DNA of 64,000 bases from Nyssa sinensis (GCA_008638375.1 CM018041.1:9944627-10008626), one strand, 5' to 3'. Positions 1-11,986 are shown, counted from the stretch's first letter. The notes: generated by a model from the sequence alone, not told the origin. Program-made: numbers and translations.

Positions 1-4
1 TTAG

Positions 5-151
5 TGGGCACCACTCGCATGTGGGTGCATTCCTCCAGGGACACTGCCTCCATGGCCACAGGCACAGGCACATTTTGGATACAATTATGAACCAACAGCA
101 CCTCCACTGCCAGTGGCTTACTCATACCTTGATGACATACACAGCGACTAG
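5..151 (+). other. possible terminal exon of an unidentified protein
   Basis: Forty-eight codons are open here and end in TAG at 149-151. The stretch is preceded by TTAG at the window edge, which could be an intron acceptor. The translation is rich in Pro, His, Tyr and Ala, and ends in a run such as SYLDDIHSD, which looks more protein-like than the AT-rich flank. It stops exactly where plastid-derived DNA begins. I do not recognise the protein. It could be chance: the stretch is short and cut by the window edge. Confidence 0.22.
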
Positions 152-423
152 GATCCCCGATTCAGGGATCTCTCGGTTCGAGAAATAAAAATAAGAGGAT
201 CGAACCATTTCTTCTGACTCTTTTTCAAATTCGATAAATGTTGGTTGATCGTATATTTCATTATAGTTCTATGATTCAGAGTATCCTTTCCTATTTGATC
301 CCTTTGAATTCCATATTCGAAGTTGCGATCGGATCTATTCATTAAAAAGAATCGATTCAACACATTTCTTATGTATCCATAGGTGCTATATTGGATTTGA
401 ATCGAATATCCAAATGGTTGCAA
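150..423 (-). pseudogene. ycf2: NUPT: nuclear copy of part of plastid ycf2
   Basis: The minus strand translates without interruption over about 91 residues into a stretch I recognise as the chloroplast protein Ycf2. It includes the segments [20 protein letters not shown] and [18 protein letters not shown]. Both sides are ordinary AT-rich nuclear DNA, and the full gene would be over 6 kb, so this is a short plastid DNA insertion and not a working gene. The reading frame is still open over the whole fragment, which suggests a fairly young transfer. Boundaries are estimated from where the resemblance to ycf2 stops. Confidence 0.88.
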
Positions 424-1182
424 GCTGTTGTGAGCTGCTAGATCTCGTTTTATTCTACTTTTCTCTTTTTAGGATTTGAATTTTTCCTTAACATAATGTT
501 ATTGTTCTTCTGTAAATAATTTCTTTTTTGGGAGTCAAAGATTTCAGTTTTTTTCTCAATATATCTTATAATTTTGTACTAATATGAAACTGAAAATTTA
601 TTAATCGAAAATGCTATACATAAGACATTTTCTTGCTCCATTTTTTTCACTCCTATACATGATGGAGTGTGACCCATAATTAATGTACTATATAGTGAGT
701 TCCATTCCAATGGTAACAATGAGAAATAAGGATCAGAAAATGCATTGTGTATAGTATCATTCTTTATTAATAGGAAAATGCTAAAGTAAAACGATTTTTC
801 TCATATTATTTTTTCTCAATTTTAAACACAAGCTGATGAGATTCACCTATATTTATTACAATTGATCCTACTACCTTATAACTAAGAGTAAGAAAATTGA
901 GTGGAGAATTCGTTATCTATAACATTACCTTTACTAGCAAGACTATTCATCCCTTTTTTTTTTCTTCCAAAAGTGAAATCTAAAGTGATTTGTCAATAGT
1001 CTATTGATTGAATATCAAGTCATAAAATGATCATTTCTAATATAATTAGCATCAACTCATTTGAGCCGGATTTCACTTTTGGGATTTTTTATTTTATTTT
1101 TTGAAATGGACAGCATTTTTCTTTTTATATAATTAATTCACCAAACTTGAATGTGACAAGAATGCGTGTGGACTCTTTATTG
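424..1182. other. AT-rich spacer, no gene seen
   Basis: The stretch has homopolymer T runs and short A/T-rich words. No open frame, splice pattern or terminal repeat could be supported. Confidence 0.6.
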
Positions 1183-1190
1183 GTTAGCCA

Positions 1191-1902
1191 TAGAGGTGTC
1201 AAACAGGCCAGTCTGACCCATTTCAACTGGTCCATTTGGGTCAATGGGCCATGTCGTGTCGGGTCCATGTTCGACTGACCCATTTCAACTAGTCCATTCG
1301 GTTCAATGGGCCGTGTTGTGTCGGGTCCATGTTCGAAATCATTAGACTCAGCCCGGCGCATGCCTGGTTGCTTGCGGGTCTTGCAGTTTTTTTTTCCTTC
1401 ACTCTTTGGTTTTTTTTTTTTTAATGACTAATATGGATTATGATTTTTTAAAATATTATATTTTTGTTGTTCTAATTACATAATATCACTATTTTTTATT
1501 TGTAATTATAATATTTTATTTAACTTTCATATTTTTTATTTTGTTTTTCATTAGTTTAATATTCTTATTATTCACTTTAGTATTTATTATTATAATATTT
1601 ATTTATTTTTTGTTTTTTGTTTTTTGTTTTTTTTCAAAATAATTATAATATTTTGTTTGAATATATTCACATAGTAATAATAAATAACAATAAAATAGGA
1701 AATAAATCGGACCTAACGTGTCGTGTCAACAGGTTGCCGTGCTGGGCCGTGCTCATGTTGGGCATCCAACCATGCCATGTGTCTAGGAGGGCCGACCCGC
1801 CACGGCCCACCGTGCCATGCCTAACTCGGTCTGTCGACCACCATGCCACTCTACCTGTTAATGTGCTGTGTCGTGCCCGACTTGGCCTAATTGACACCTC
1901 TA
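1191..1902. mobile_element. non-autonomous hAT-type element (712 bp)
   Basis: The ends are a perfect 12-bp terminal inverted repeat, TAGAGGTGTCAA at 1191-1202 and its complement at 1891-1902. They are flanked by 8-bp duplications matching at 7 of 8 positions (GTTAGCCA at 1183-1190, GTTAGCAA at 1903-1910). An 8-bp TSD and this TIR type fit the hAT superfamily. The ends are GC-rich and made of degenerate repeats of GGGTC/GGGCC words (two near-copies of a ~70-bp block at 1206-1345), while the middle (1390-1700) is AT-rich. There is no transposase, so it must be mobilised in trans. Confidence 0.85.
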
Positions 1903-1936
1903 GTTAGCAAACACAAATATAACTTGTTTCAATGAT

Positions 1937-2011
1937 CCTTATTTTGGTGGTGCGAGTTCCAATTTCACAAGCTATGAAAGTGAGAATAGAGCTCGCACTA
2001 CCAAAATAAGG
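1937..2011. repeat. short inverted repeat (hairpin)
   Basis: A 20-bp arm at 1937-1956 pairs with 1992-2011 with one mismatch around a 35-base loop. It may be a deleted MITE. No TSD was resolved. Confidence 0.6.
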
Positions 2012-3136
2012 AAATCTGAGCAGCACTTAAGGGCATAAAACCTTTGTTGAGTACTATTAAGGAATAGTTTTAGGCTAATACTTAGTTCCAAAATTGGTAG
2101 GAGGAACCTCCTCTGACTCGGATATGTATCTTAATCACAATCTATCACATATGTAATGCACATGTGTTTTTCTAATTTTATTTAATTTTGATTTTTTAGT
2201 TAAAATTAAATAGTCACGTGATATATATGTGATTGTATGTGTGACACATTAAAATTGTGATAGATATGTGGTCTGATTTGGAGCCAAACACTATCCATAT
2301 TTTTATAGTTACACAAACAATTATTATTTTTAATATTTTTTCAATTTCAATATTCACAAAATAAAATCACTAAGCATAGTAATACTAAATATAAATAATA
2401 TATATTTAGCCCAAACATTCTCTAAATAATTTATATACAAAGAATATTTAATTTATTTTTAAAATAATACATTGGTCTTCCTAAATTTTTTGTATCTTAA
2501 ATTTACGAAGCTTTCTTATGTAGAAATTATGTACTTCCAAGATTTTAACTTTAAATCTTACCATACTTAATGTACTTCCAAGATTTTAACTTTAAATCTT
2601 ACCATACTTAATGAAGCTCATAATTACAAATCAAAATGTTTCAAATATCTAGAATTTCAAATTTTAAACTTCAAACTCCAATCTCAATTCACTCCCAATT
2701 TTAAGATAAAAAAACACATTGTTTCTTTTAATTAGTAATACTTTAAGACAACTCTGGGTATAGTCGAACGATAAAGACGTTGAAAAGAAAATTTAAGCAT
2801 CTTGAATTTGAATTTCTTCTTTGCCAATCATTGATAGTTAAAACTTAAAGATTAGATCTCACTGTCACGAAAGGAATAATTTAATCTGGTATATGTAAAC
2901 TACCCTAAAATACCTGTATCAATTACGAATTCTTTGTGCATATGATTGTCATAACAAACTCTGAATATATGACTCTAATTTTTAAAATCAAATATTGAAT
3001 AAGACGATATATGCTGTTGACATGATTCGAATTGGATCTCTTAAAAGTATTCTCAAGGTTGCTTTTAGTTATAATCTTAAACTTATTTAAAACTCTTTTT
3101 TTGTACAGTACGAACATTCAATTAATTTTACTATTT
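2012..3136. other. AT-rich spacer with small repeats
   Basis: No gene was recognised. Apart from the 41-bp tandem duplication listed separately, only low-complexity A/T sequence is visible. Around 2110-2270 there are loosely inverted words (CACAATCTATCAC and GTGATAGATATGTGG) that may be an eroded foldback element. Confidence 0.5.
2531..2612. repeat. exact 41-bp tandem duplication
   Basis: The 41-base unit beginning GTACTTCCAAGATTTTAAC at 2531 is repeated without change at 2572-2612. Perfect identity in a region that otherwise drifts suggests a recent slippage or repair event. Confidence 0.9.
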
Positions 3137-3240
3137 TGAATAAATTATATTGACATTTTTTAAAATTTTTGATAATCATAAAGAATTTTCTTGAGATATC
3201 TGAAATGCCATTAATCTCTCCTATTTTTACTGAAAAACTA
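3137..3240. mobile_element. left part of a Mutator-like MITE split by LTR element A
   Basis: This segment aligns with the inverse of the right end of the MITE at 22273-22760: GAATAAATTATATTGACATT compares with the terminal GAGTAAATTACACTAAC..., and internal words such as CTCCTATTTTTA are shared. The match breaks off at 3240, where LTR element A starts, and resumes after it at 19283. LTR element A therefore jumped into a pre-existing MITE. Confidence 0.7.
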
Positions 3241-6200
3241 TGTAACACCCAGACCCAAAGATACCCGAGCAATTTGACTCGCACTACGTGATTAAAACCA
3301 TAATCTAGGACAAGCTACAAAAAGCCGAATATTCAGATACATTGAGAAATAAATGCGAGTATACGTAAATATGAGTGAGCGATATGTATATGCATACGTG
3401 TATATATACATGTGAGTACGTAAATACATATACATGTATGTATATACATATTGGTAATATATATATATATGTATGTATAAGAAATATATGCAAATATATA
3501 TATATATATATTAAGATGAATATATATATATATATAACATGTACGGAAGTGTGTACAAATTATGAAGGGCGTGTGTGTGAGAGTAGTGTCGGCAGCACCT
3601 AGAAAAGGTGTAAGTGTGTGTGTGCTGTAACATATATATATATATATGTATATGATATATAAATATCTTGGCTGCCAACATATATATGATATTATGTATA
3701 AATATCAAGCTAGAAATTAATGTAAAGCTGGAAAGAAATAAAAATCAGAGAAGAAGTCAAAAAAGGAGGAAGAAAAAGGAAAAAGAGAGAAAGGAGAGAA
3801 GAAAGGAACTGGGCGTGAAAGGCAGTGAGAAATTCTTATATATATGTGTAGTGGGTTTTGAGAAAATTCAGAAAACAAAAAGGAAACAAGAAGCTGAGAG
3901 TTTGAAGAATTTTCTGAACCATTCAGAAGTAGAAACAAGAAGAAGAATGAGGTTACTACGAGCCAAAAGTTCAACAAGTAAGTAAACTTAAATTCTGGCT
4001 TTTACGATTTTACATATGAAAGCTTGTTTAAGCTTAATGGTCTTAAAGAGTACAAAAAAATGGTAAATTTAAGAATAAACCGAGACTCATTTGGTATAGA
4101 AACAGAGGAGAAAAGTGAAGTTGCAAGTTAGTGAATGAAATCGAATAATTCAGAATTTGATTGATTTAGGTGTTTTCATGAACGAAGAATTATTTCCCAT
4201 GGGTGTAGCACCTTGTAGGAAAAATTTGGGCTCAAACAGTAGCTAAAATGCCACAAAATAGAAACAATGCAGCTCGCCGGAGTTGGCTGCAACTCCCTTT
4301 TTCGAGGCTTTCCGGTGACGGAAATTCAATTTCGATGGTGGATATGAAATGGCCATGAGGAGTACAAGAAAAACCCGTTGATTGGGTGTTGAAACATCAC
4401 CGGAAAAAGTCACTGGCACCAAAAAAGGTGACCAGCGCACGGCCGAAGAAGACGCACTGTGCGGCTGTTCACGCATAGGCATTGGGGTGGGCCATAGGTC
4501 GGGTCAACCCGCCCAGCCGCACTTAGGTTTGTTAAAACGGTGCAGTTTTGATGGGTTTAAAAGGTTTTAAAAATTTGATTTTTGAGTTGTTTGGATGCAA
4601 TGATAAGAAATTGAAATTGGAAGTGAAATTGGAATGGGGATAACTTATCCCTAATTTAATCCCTTATCCACTATTTGGCTATTCCAAACTGGAATAGGAC
4701 TTTTTGAAATTCTGATTTGGCCCAAAAGTCTTAGAAATTACAAATTGACCCAGAACTTATGGTTAATTATGATTTGACCCCAAATGAATAAAATATTATT
4801 TAATTAAATAATTATTAAAAGGAAAAATTATCAAAATGCACCTAAGTTAAAAAGGAGTCAAACGGACTCCGATTAAAGTAAACGAATAGTAGATTTTTAT
4901 TATTTCGGGCATTTTGGGCTCAATGGTGAAGTCCAAATTATGAAAATAAGCCCCGAGAAATAAATACCCGTAAAAGTGCAAAATGATCATTTTGCCCTTT
5001 TTAGTACCGAAGTCCAAATTAAAATTCGTAAAAGCCTAAACTGACTTTCTTCGACATTCTGGACTCAATGGTAAAGTCCATTTACCAAATATTGATATAT
5101 GAAATTAAGAAATTCTAGAAATTAATACGCCCTTAAGACTTAAAGAGACTACCAAGAGAAGGTAACTAGAATAGAAAGAGATTTTAGTGATAATTAAGTC
5201 GAGTGATATTATAGAATGTAACCAGACTTTGAAATGTGATTATAGGAACCTTCAACTAAATGAATGATTTTTTAGTAAAAGCCCTTGGATTTTAGGTGAG
5301 TACTTTCATGTCATGTTTAAAGGTGGTTTTGTTATAGATATAAATATTGAACTCTTTTATGACTTATCGATATATATTGCCCTTTTTCTTTATAGCCTTG
5401 TTAAACAACTATATTGTATACGTTTTGAATTATCTATTGACAACTATATTGTCTTCTTTGACTTAAGAAAATGTGTTCATAAGATACTCAAATGCTATAT
5501 GATTTTCTTACAAATCTTTACCAAATAAGGAACTTTGATTTGAGTAATTCAAACTGCTATTGATGATGATTGATTTTGGATATGATTTTGATGCTTTGGA
5601 TAAAAAACTCTTTTATGATTGGTCACTATTGAATAGATTGTGACTTATCGAACCCTACCCATGGGGTATATTAGTGGTAAGCCGGTGTGATACAGCATAT
5701 CGAACTAGTCTATCGATCTCAGTCAGCGAGCTTCTAATTTGTTGGCCATAGAAGTGGAATATATGAATTTGAATATGAATATTGAATATGAACCATGATT
5801 GAATATGATTTATCGAATTATGTTATCGAACTATGATTTATCGAATTATGTTATTGAATATCAATTTACGATTTCCATTGAATTAAGATTTATTGAAAGT
5901 GAATTTGATATTGTTCTCTAAATTGTTATAATTTGAGATAACATATGATATATGATCACTGACATTTCAGTATTGAATTATATAGTAGTTTTGAAACCCT
6001 TGGCATGTTATGGAATACTCACGAGCTGTCGAGCTCATACGGATTTTCATCCAATATATTTCAAATAACGATATTTGCAAGAAAATAGCAAGTTCAGTCA
6101 GGATAATTGAAAGCTTGTATTAGGATTTTGTTAGACATGATGTAGTTACTTTTGGTAATTATGGAATGTACATCGAATATGACATCAGCAAACTTTGAGA

Positions 6201-6409
6201 ATTTACATCATATACTTTTATAGTCACTATGAAATATATATGAATGACTGATGTTGAATTGTATATTGACACTTTCACACTAGAAAAAGAATTTTATTCT
6301 GCTGGGTTTAATTAAATGGAAATGAGAAAAGTATTGTGATCATTGAAAAAGGCCTCGGTGGTTGATCATGAACCCCTAATCCGTATGGGATGGATTTCAG
6401 GTCGTGACA
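3241..6409 (+). repeat. 5' LTR of element A (3,169 bp)
   Basis: The TG...CA-ended repeat matches the split 3' LTR along its length. It holds TA/TG-rich microsatellites at 3410-3660, a purine-rich block at 3720-3900 whose open frames in both LTR copies look like by-products of composition, and a block at about 4850-5000 shared with solo LTRs B and C. No coding function is supported. Confidence 0.85.
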
Positions 6410-6412
6410 GAG

Positions 6413-6424
6413 TGGTATCAGAGC
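6413..6424 (+). other. primer binding site of element A
   Basis: TGGTATCAGAGC, three bases after the LTR end, is complementary to the 3' end of initiator tRNA-Met, the usual plant retrotransposon primer. Confidence 0.9.
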
Positions 6425-6856
6425 AAAGGTTAATGGTCTTTGGAAAAGACCAAAGTTGAAATTGGAGTTGAGGTTTCTTAAGTAAATAAGAATAGGAAAC
6501 TCTAGAGAACTAGGGAGACATTGAAAGATAGAGGTTGTTACCTAAATTTTAGAATTAGTATCCCCAGAAAACAAAATTAGTGATAAGGTAGAAATCTGAC
6601 GGCCCTTGATGATTAGGCGATAGAGTAACGATAGAAAGTGATTATTCAAATCACTCTTGGAGTCAATTAGATTACCTATTATTGATGACTTAAGAGTGAC
6701 AATATGGACTAAATAAAACTGAAAATTTAATTGAGCATGCTTTATGAATATGCAAATTATTGATATAAGTTACTATGAAATTAGTATAGTGAAGTGTATG
6801 TATGCACCCTTAGTTAAGTCAAGTTTGGAGGACCAAACTTTTTAAGGAGAGGAGAA
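6425..6856 (+). other. non-coding internal domain and polypurine tract of element A
   Basis: No open frame of note is present. The segment ends with the polypurine tract AAGGAGAGGAGAA (6844-6856) directly against the right LTR. It could carry packaging signals for trans-mobilisation, but nothing specific can be seen. Confidence 0.75.
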
Positions 6857-6944
6857 TGTAACACCCCGACCGAAAGATACCCGAGCGATTTGACTTGCAC
6901 TACGTGATTAAAACCATAATCTAGTACATTACAAAAAAACCTAC

Positions 6945-7210
6945 TTTTAGCGACGCACACTGTGCGTCGCTAAAAGTGCCTTTTAGCGACGGACAAACAT
7001 GAGTCGCTAATAATACGAAAAAAAATAAAAAAAAATTAGCTTCCTGCTTGAAAAAAAAAGGGCGAAACTATTAGCGACGCCCACGTGGGAATTAGCGACG
7101 CACGTGGTTGGTTGTATTAGCGACGCACGCATGAGCGTCGCAAATAGTTGGGTACAACAATTAGCGACGCTCATTTGGGTTATTAGCGACGCACAGTGTG
7201 CATCACTAAT
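6945..7210. repeat. left subterminal repeats of the CACTA element
   Basis: Repeated TTAGCGACGCNC words and their complements (GCGTCGCTAA) occur at roughly 20-50-base spacing, including back-to-back palindromes at 6945-6976. In CACTA elements such arrays bind the transposase (family knowledge). Confidence 0.85.
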
Positions 7211-7278
7211 AACTCCTTATATTTACTTCCGTTTTTCGCGCTCTGTCTCTCTCTCAGATGGTCTCTCTCTCTCAGACG

Positions 7279-7317
<39 letters not shown>

Positions 7318-7648
7318 GTGCCATTTCCATCGCTTTGTTGGTTTAAAAACTAAAAAGGGAAGGGGGGAGCACATCGGGGAGGCATACGACGCCCAGGTAG
7401 GCCACTGTCCTTTCTCTTCTCTATCTCTCTCAAACTCAGATCTATTTCATTGTGCTTCGATTGTTGCTCTGGCGTGCTTGGATTTTGCTCTAGTCTAGCT
7501 AGGATGCTTTTGTTTGAATCACATATTTCATTTCCATTAGAAAAAAATGCAAACCTAATAAGATTAAAATAATTTTGGGTAGATGGATGGTCACTGCTAA
7601 ATGGCTCCTTTGCTTTTTGATCAAACACTGGATCCACTATATATCTAT

Positions 7649-7682
<34 letters not shown>

Positions 7683-7890
7683 GTGCCCCAATTTGATTGT
7701 TACTGATCACAGTCCTAACAAATTCAATGTTTTGTGATGCTATCAATTGATTTCCTGAATGTTAAAAATTACTCTTTCTGATGTTTTGAATGGTCAAAGA
7801 ATGATTTAGATATTTTATTTAATAATCAAAATTCTCTCAATTTTATAAATTAAAAAAAAGAAGTTCAAAAGATTAACCTGATTTTTTTCT

Positions 7891-7938
<48 letters not shown>

Positions 7939-9373
7939 ATATCTTTTGATTTTTTCTCAATATATATATAATACAAAACCTTGATTTATATAACTTTTTA
8001 ATTTATATATTTACCCCCTGTAATTTTCAGCAAGTTTAGTTAATTTCTGGGTTGGATACATGGATAGATTAACAATTTCGTGAACTTTCTTTTCTAATTT
8101 TAGAGGTGTTGTTCTACTAAATAATTTCTTAGTTTGAGGAACTGCTGGTTGCATTTGAGATTTAAATCTTTTTTAATGCTTCACATTCCACAGGATGGTA
8201 AATTTCCTCTCAAGATTTAGTTGTTTCAACTTAAGCTTACAGTACAAACAGATATTTCCTTCCTATGCTACTCGGTACAACAGTATATTTTGTCATTTGA
8301 TTTATTTTTCAAGTAATTGTTGTATGATGATTTTGGGGTATCAATGAGGCAATACTTTATCCAAAATGAATAAAAGATGGAATATTGCACACTTTTGGTA
8401 TTGTTTTTTTTTTTTTTTTAATTATAGATTTCTACATAATTGTTTACAAGTAACTTCACTGATATCCAAATTGGTATCCTCATTTAATATGCTCACTGCC
8501 GAGTTTAATATCCAAATTTGAAACCAAAGCTTATTTCAATAGATACTTTTTTTTCATAATCTTTTTTCTTTTTCGCTCAGATGATAAAAAAAATTCATAT
8601 AATTTATAATTTTGACACATAACTACAAAGCTTAAAATTAATATAATTTAATATGAAGTCATATAAATTTCCATAAACAAATGTTAAAAAATGAACTATA
8701 AATTTTTAAACTATTTAGAAGTTAAAATTAAATAGGGAAAAAAAATATTCTTAGCCTGAATCAAGCTTATTTAACAATGATTTTTAAGATTTCTATTCTA
8801 TAAGTATGTTCATTTCATGATGGCAACCGAAGCTTATATCAATAGAAACTTTTTCAAAAAAAGTTTCCACCTACTGTGTTGAGCAAAAAGAGTGCCCCTA
8901 TTACTTTTACTTTTTTATTTTTAATTTTCTTTCTGATGTACAATAAAAGAAACAATTTAGCATTTCACTCAAGCTATAAGGTAATTAATTAATAATTTTT
9001 ACTTTTTTATATTTTTGCTTTGGTTTAATACTAACTAGTAGCCCCAAAGTAGTTGATTAGTAATTTAAGTGGTTGTTGATTTGATTGGTTAATGGTTGTG
9101 GACCCATTTTCCCTTTAATTCCATTTATAAGGTTTCTTGCATTACATGGCATTTTTAGACCAATAAATTTGTTGATTACACAAATACACGCATACACCAT
9201 TTCCTTATACAATTTAGCATTTCACTCAAGTTACTTTTTAGGTAATTAATTAATTAATCATTTTTAACTTTTTTCCCTTCTTCCATCCTAATAATCAGTA
9301 CAACCAACTTGTGATTGTTGTGAACTTAATTAGCTTTAAAAATAAAATATATGTGGTGATGATGTCCCTTGAT
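7211..9373. other. CACTA interior without recognised gene
   Basis: A (CT)n run at 7248-7316 lies beside a short GC-rich patch at 7355-7400 that ends CGACGCCCAG|GTAGGCC, which could be a captured 5' leader exon with a donor site. CA/TA microsatellites follow at 7650-7682 and a long TA run at 7894-7941. The remainder is A/T-rich with no supported coding. Confidence 0.5.
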
Positions 9374-9883
9374 TTAAAATAATGAAATTAAAACATGAAT
9401 TAAAGTGGGAATAATTATGAGAACTTTAGGAGGCTTCAATTTAATACATACCTTAACCCCCGCCCCCCTCAATATATGTTGTTGGATGCTACTATTAAGG
9501 TCACCTTCCGCCTCCAGCGTCTTGCCATCTGCCCAAATATTACTCAGCTTTGGTGTGATTAGGAGCCCCGATGAGAAAGTATGCATGTTTGTACAATTCT
9601 TCCACCACAGATCAGATAAGGATGGGCATTCAAGAGTAAGATTCCCCGAGTAGAAACTCCTGAGCTTTGGTAAATTTACAAGTTTCAGACTGCATATGGA
9701 AGGGAATGCAAGTTTGTCTCCAGAATCTTCTCCTAATTGTTCTTCCTTTGCAACTACTTCTTTCATATTCAAGTAATCCCTTATACATAGGTATTCAAGA
9801 TTCACAAAACCTTTGGCTACTGAAGATAAAAATAAGTTTCTCAAACTATTACATCCGTTAACTAAAAAATTAAGAAGGACCAA
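9374..9883 (-). pseudogene. captured 3' fragment of a CC-NBS-LRR (RPS2-like) resistance gene
   Basis: The 169-residue frame shows irregular leucine-rich repeats typical of the C-terminal LRRs of plant CC-NLR proteins. Examples are CNSLRNLFLSSVAKGFVNLE, LEYLCIRDYLNMKEVV, FPSICSLKLVNLPKLRSF and LECPSLSDLWWKNCTNM, with the 'L-x-x-L-x-L-x-x-C/N-x-L' spacing. There is no NB-ARC region (P-loop, GLPL, MHD) anywhere near, so only the LRR end was captured by the CACTA element. It lies opposite in direction to the B3 cargo. A protein product is unlikely, but an antisense or chimeric transcript could affect a donor NLR gene if one still exists elsewhere. Confidence 0.8.
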
Positions 9884-10515
9884 ATCCTATTTTATTAAAA
9901 TTTTTTAATAAAATTAATAATAAAAAATATAATATTAAAATTTTTGAAGAGGCCATGACCTCACTTGTCTCCCCTTGAATCCATCACAGTACGTATACTG
10001 AATAGAAAAGTACTTACAATAAATAAGAACTAAAATGTAGAGAATAAGAAACGATTCAATATTTTTGCTTTTAGAGAGTATTTTTTATTGCTAATTAACA
10101 AAGCTAAAAATTCTTAAAATTAAATAGAAAATCTATAAATAAATAAAAAAATTGTATTTGTTTTTTTTTTCTTTTATTATATTCTTACCTTAAGACAATT
10201 GTTTTATGTAATAATAAAATATTTCAATTTTCTAACATGAAAACCCTACTTCTATTATAAAAATAATAACTTTTAACACATAATTTGTCTTTAGCCTTTT
10301 GTTGTAGTGTGCATTTGGTCCTTTTTTCATGTATGTGTTCATTCAACATGTATTTTTTCATGACTGTGTTTTTTCCCCTCTTGTGTTTCATGTCTGTGGA
10401 TAGATGGCTACTATAATTTATCCTAAGTCGTCACCAATTAAATTTCATTTCCGATACCACTGATAGTATGTCTCTTCTCTGTTTTGACTGTCATACTTGC
10501 CAACAAGGTGAAAAT

Positions 10516-11093
10516 ATGTCTTCTTCTCCAATGGAAAGGGAGCTTCTTATTTCCAAGCATTTCTTCAAGGTCATGATGCCTGGTTTCCTTACAGAACTTG
10601 TATGTTCTCTCTTTCTCTCTCTATATATATATGTATGTATATCTGTGTTTGTATGTGTACGTGTGGTCAGTCCAAGTGTCTTTTCTCTTCTTAATGTAGC
10701 AACATTTCATAGTGACTCACACACTCTAATATAGTTTTCTGAATTTCAAATTTGCACAGCTCATTCCACCGGATTTTTGTAGAAAACTAGGTGAAGTAAA
10801 ATTGGAAGAAGCAATTCTAACAAGTTGTCAAGGGACATGGCATGTTAAAATTGGTAAATGTGCCAAAGGATTTATTTACTTCCGAGAAGGTTGGGATAAT
10901 TTTACGCAACACCATGTCCTCTGTCTCAGAGATTTTGCAGTATTTGAGCATATAGGAGACATGCATTTCAATGTGTGTGTGTTTGATTCAAGTGCTTGCG
11001 AGAAAGAGTTTCCACTGGAGTCAGATCGTGAGATAAAAAGGGAACCCCTTGGCCCTGATAAGATCATAGAAGCTTTAACTTCTAGAACAAAAG
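10516..11093 (+). pseudogene. captured B3 DNA-binding domain gene fragment (REM-like), two exons
   Basis: Exon 1 runs from ATG 10516 to 10599, and exon 2 from 10760 to 11093. The 160-bp intron between them has GT (10600) and CAG (10757-10759) ends and keeps the frame in phase 0. The joined protein begins with SKHFFKVMMPGF and continues LIPPDFCRKLGE, TWHVKIGKC, FIYFREGWDNF and MHFNVCVFD. This is the order seen in B3 domains of the plant REM family. A further donor (AAAG|GTATTCC at 11094) leads only into the 161-bp array, so downstream exons are missing. An earlier in-frame ATG lies at 10468. It is probably a non-functional capture, although the B3 domain itself is open and almost complete. Confidence 0.8.
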
Positions 11094-11180
11094 GTATTCC
11101 ACATGCAACACCGGATACCATTATATTCCTCTTTTATATAAATATTATATGCTGCACCATAGTTTACACACACACACACA

Positions 11181-11986
11181 CACGAACTTACAGCACGCGG
11201 TTCGGATGCCCGGTTTGAAACTTGTGCAAGTTTCAGCTCCAAAAAGGCCCATTTTGGAATTTTGACAGACCAAAATGTCGGATATTGGCCTAAATACACC
11301 AAAACCCCATCACACACCTCAAAAATGATAAAATAAACTTGCACGAACTTACGGCACTCGGTTCGGATGCCCGGTTTGAAACTTATGCAAGTTTCAGCTC
11401 TAAAAAGGCCCATTTTTGGGGTTTTGACAGACCAAAATGTCGGATATCGGCCTAACTATACCAAAACCCCATCACATACCTCAAAAATGATAAAATAAAC
11501 TTGAAATAACTTACGGCACTCGGTTCGGATGCCCGGTTTGAAACTTATGCAAGTTTCAGCTCCAAAAAGTCCCATTTTGGGGTTTTGACAGACCAAAATG
11601 TCGGATATCGGCCTAACTACATTGAAACCCCATCACACACCTCAAAAATGATAAAATAAACTTGCACGAACTTACGGCACTCGGTTCGGATGCCTGGTTT
11701 GAAACTTATGCAAGTTTCAGCTCCAAAAAGGCCCATTTTGGGGTTTTGACAGACCAAAATGTCGGATATCGGCCTAACTACACCGAAACCCCATCACACA
11801 CCTCAAAAATCATAAAATAAACTTGCACGAACTTACGACACTCATTTCGGATGCCCGGTTTGAAACTTATGTAAGTTTCAGCTCCAAAAAGGCCCATTTT
11901 GGGGTTTGGACAAACCAAAATGCCGGATATCGGCCTAAATACATTGAAACCCCATCACACACCTCAAAAATGATAAAATAAACTTA
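11181..11986. repeat. five-copy 161-bp tandem array
   Basis: The word CTTACGGCACTCGGTTCGGA recurs with its period at 11187, 11348, 11510, 11671 and 11832 (spacing 161, 162, 161, 161). Each unit also contains AGTTTCAGCTCCAAAAAGGCC and ends with TGATAAAATAAACTTG. Units differ at a few positions. The array starts at a (CA)n run and ends at about 11986. The period lies in the range of plant satellite monomers, but it sits inside a transposon. Confidence 0.92.

Noticed and set aside
3668..3985. Lys/Arg-rich frame, with a partner at 16492-16695
   Set aside because: Purine-rich LTR sequence. It occurs only in the two LTR A copies and lacks any domain.
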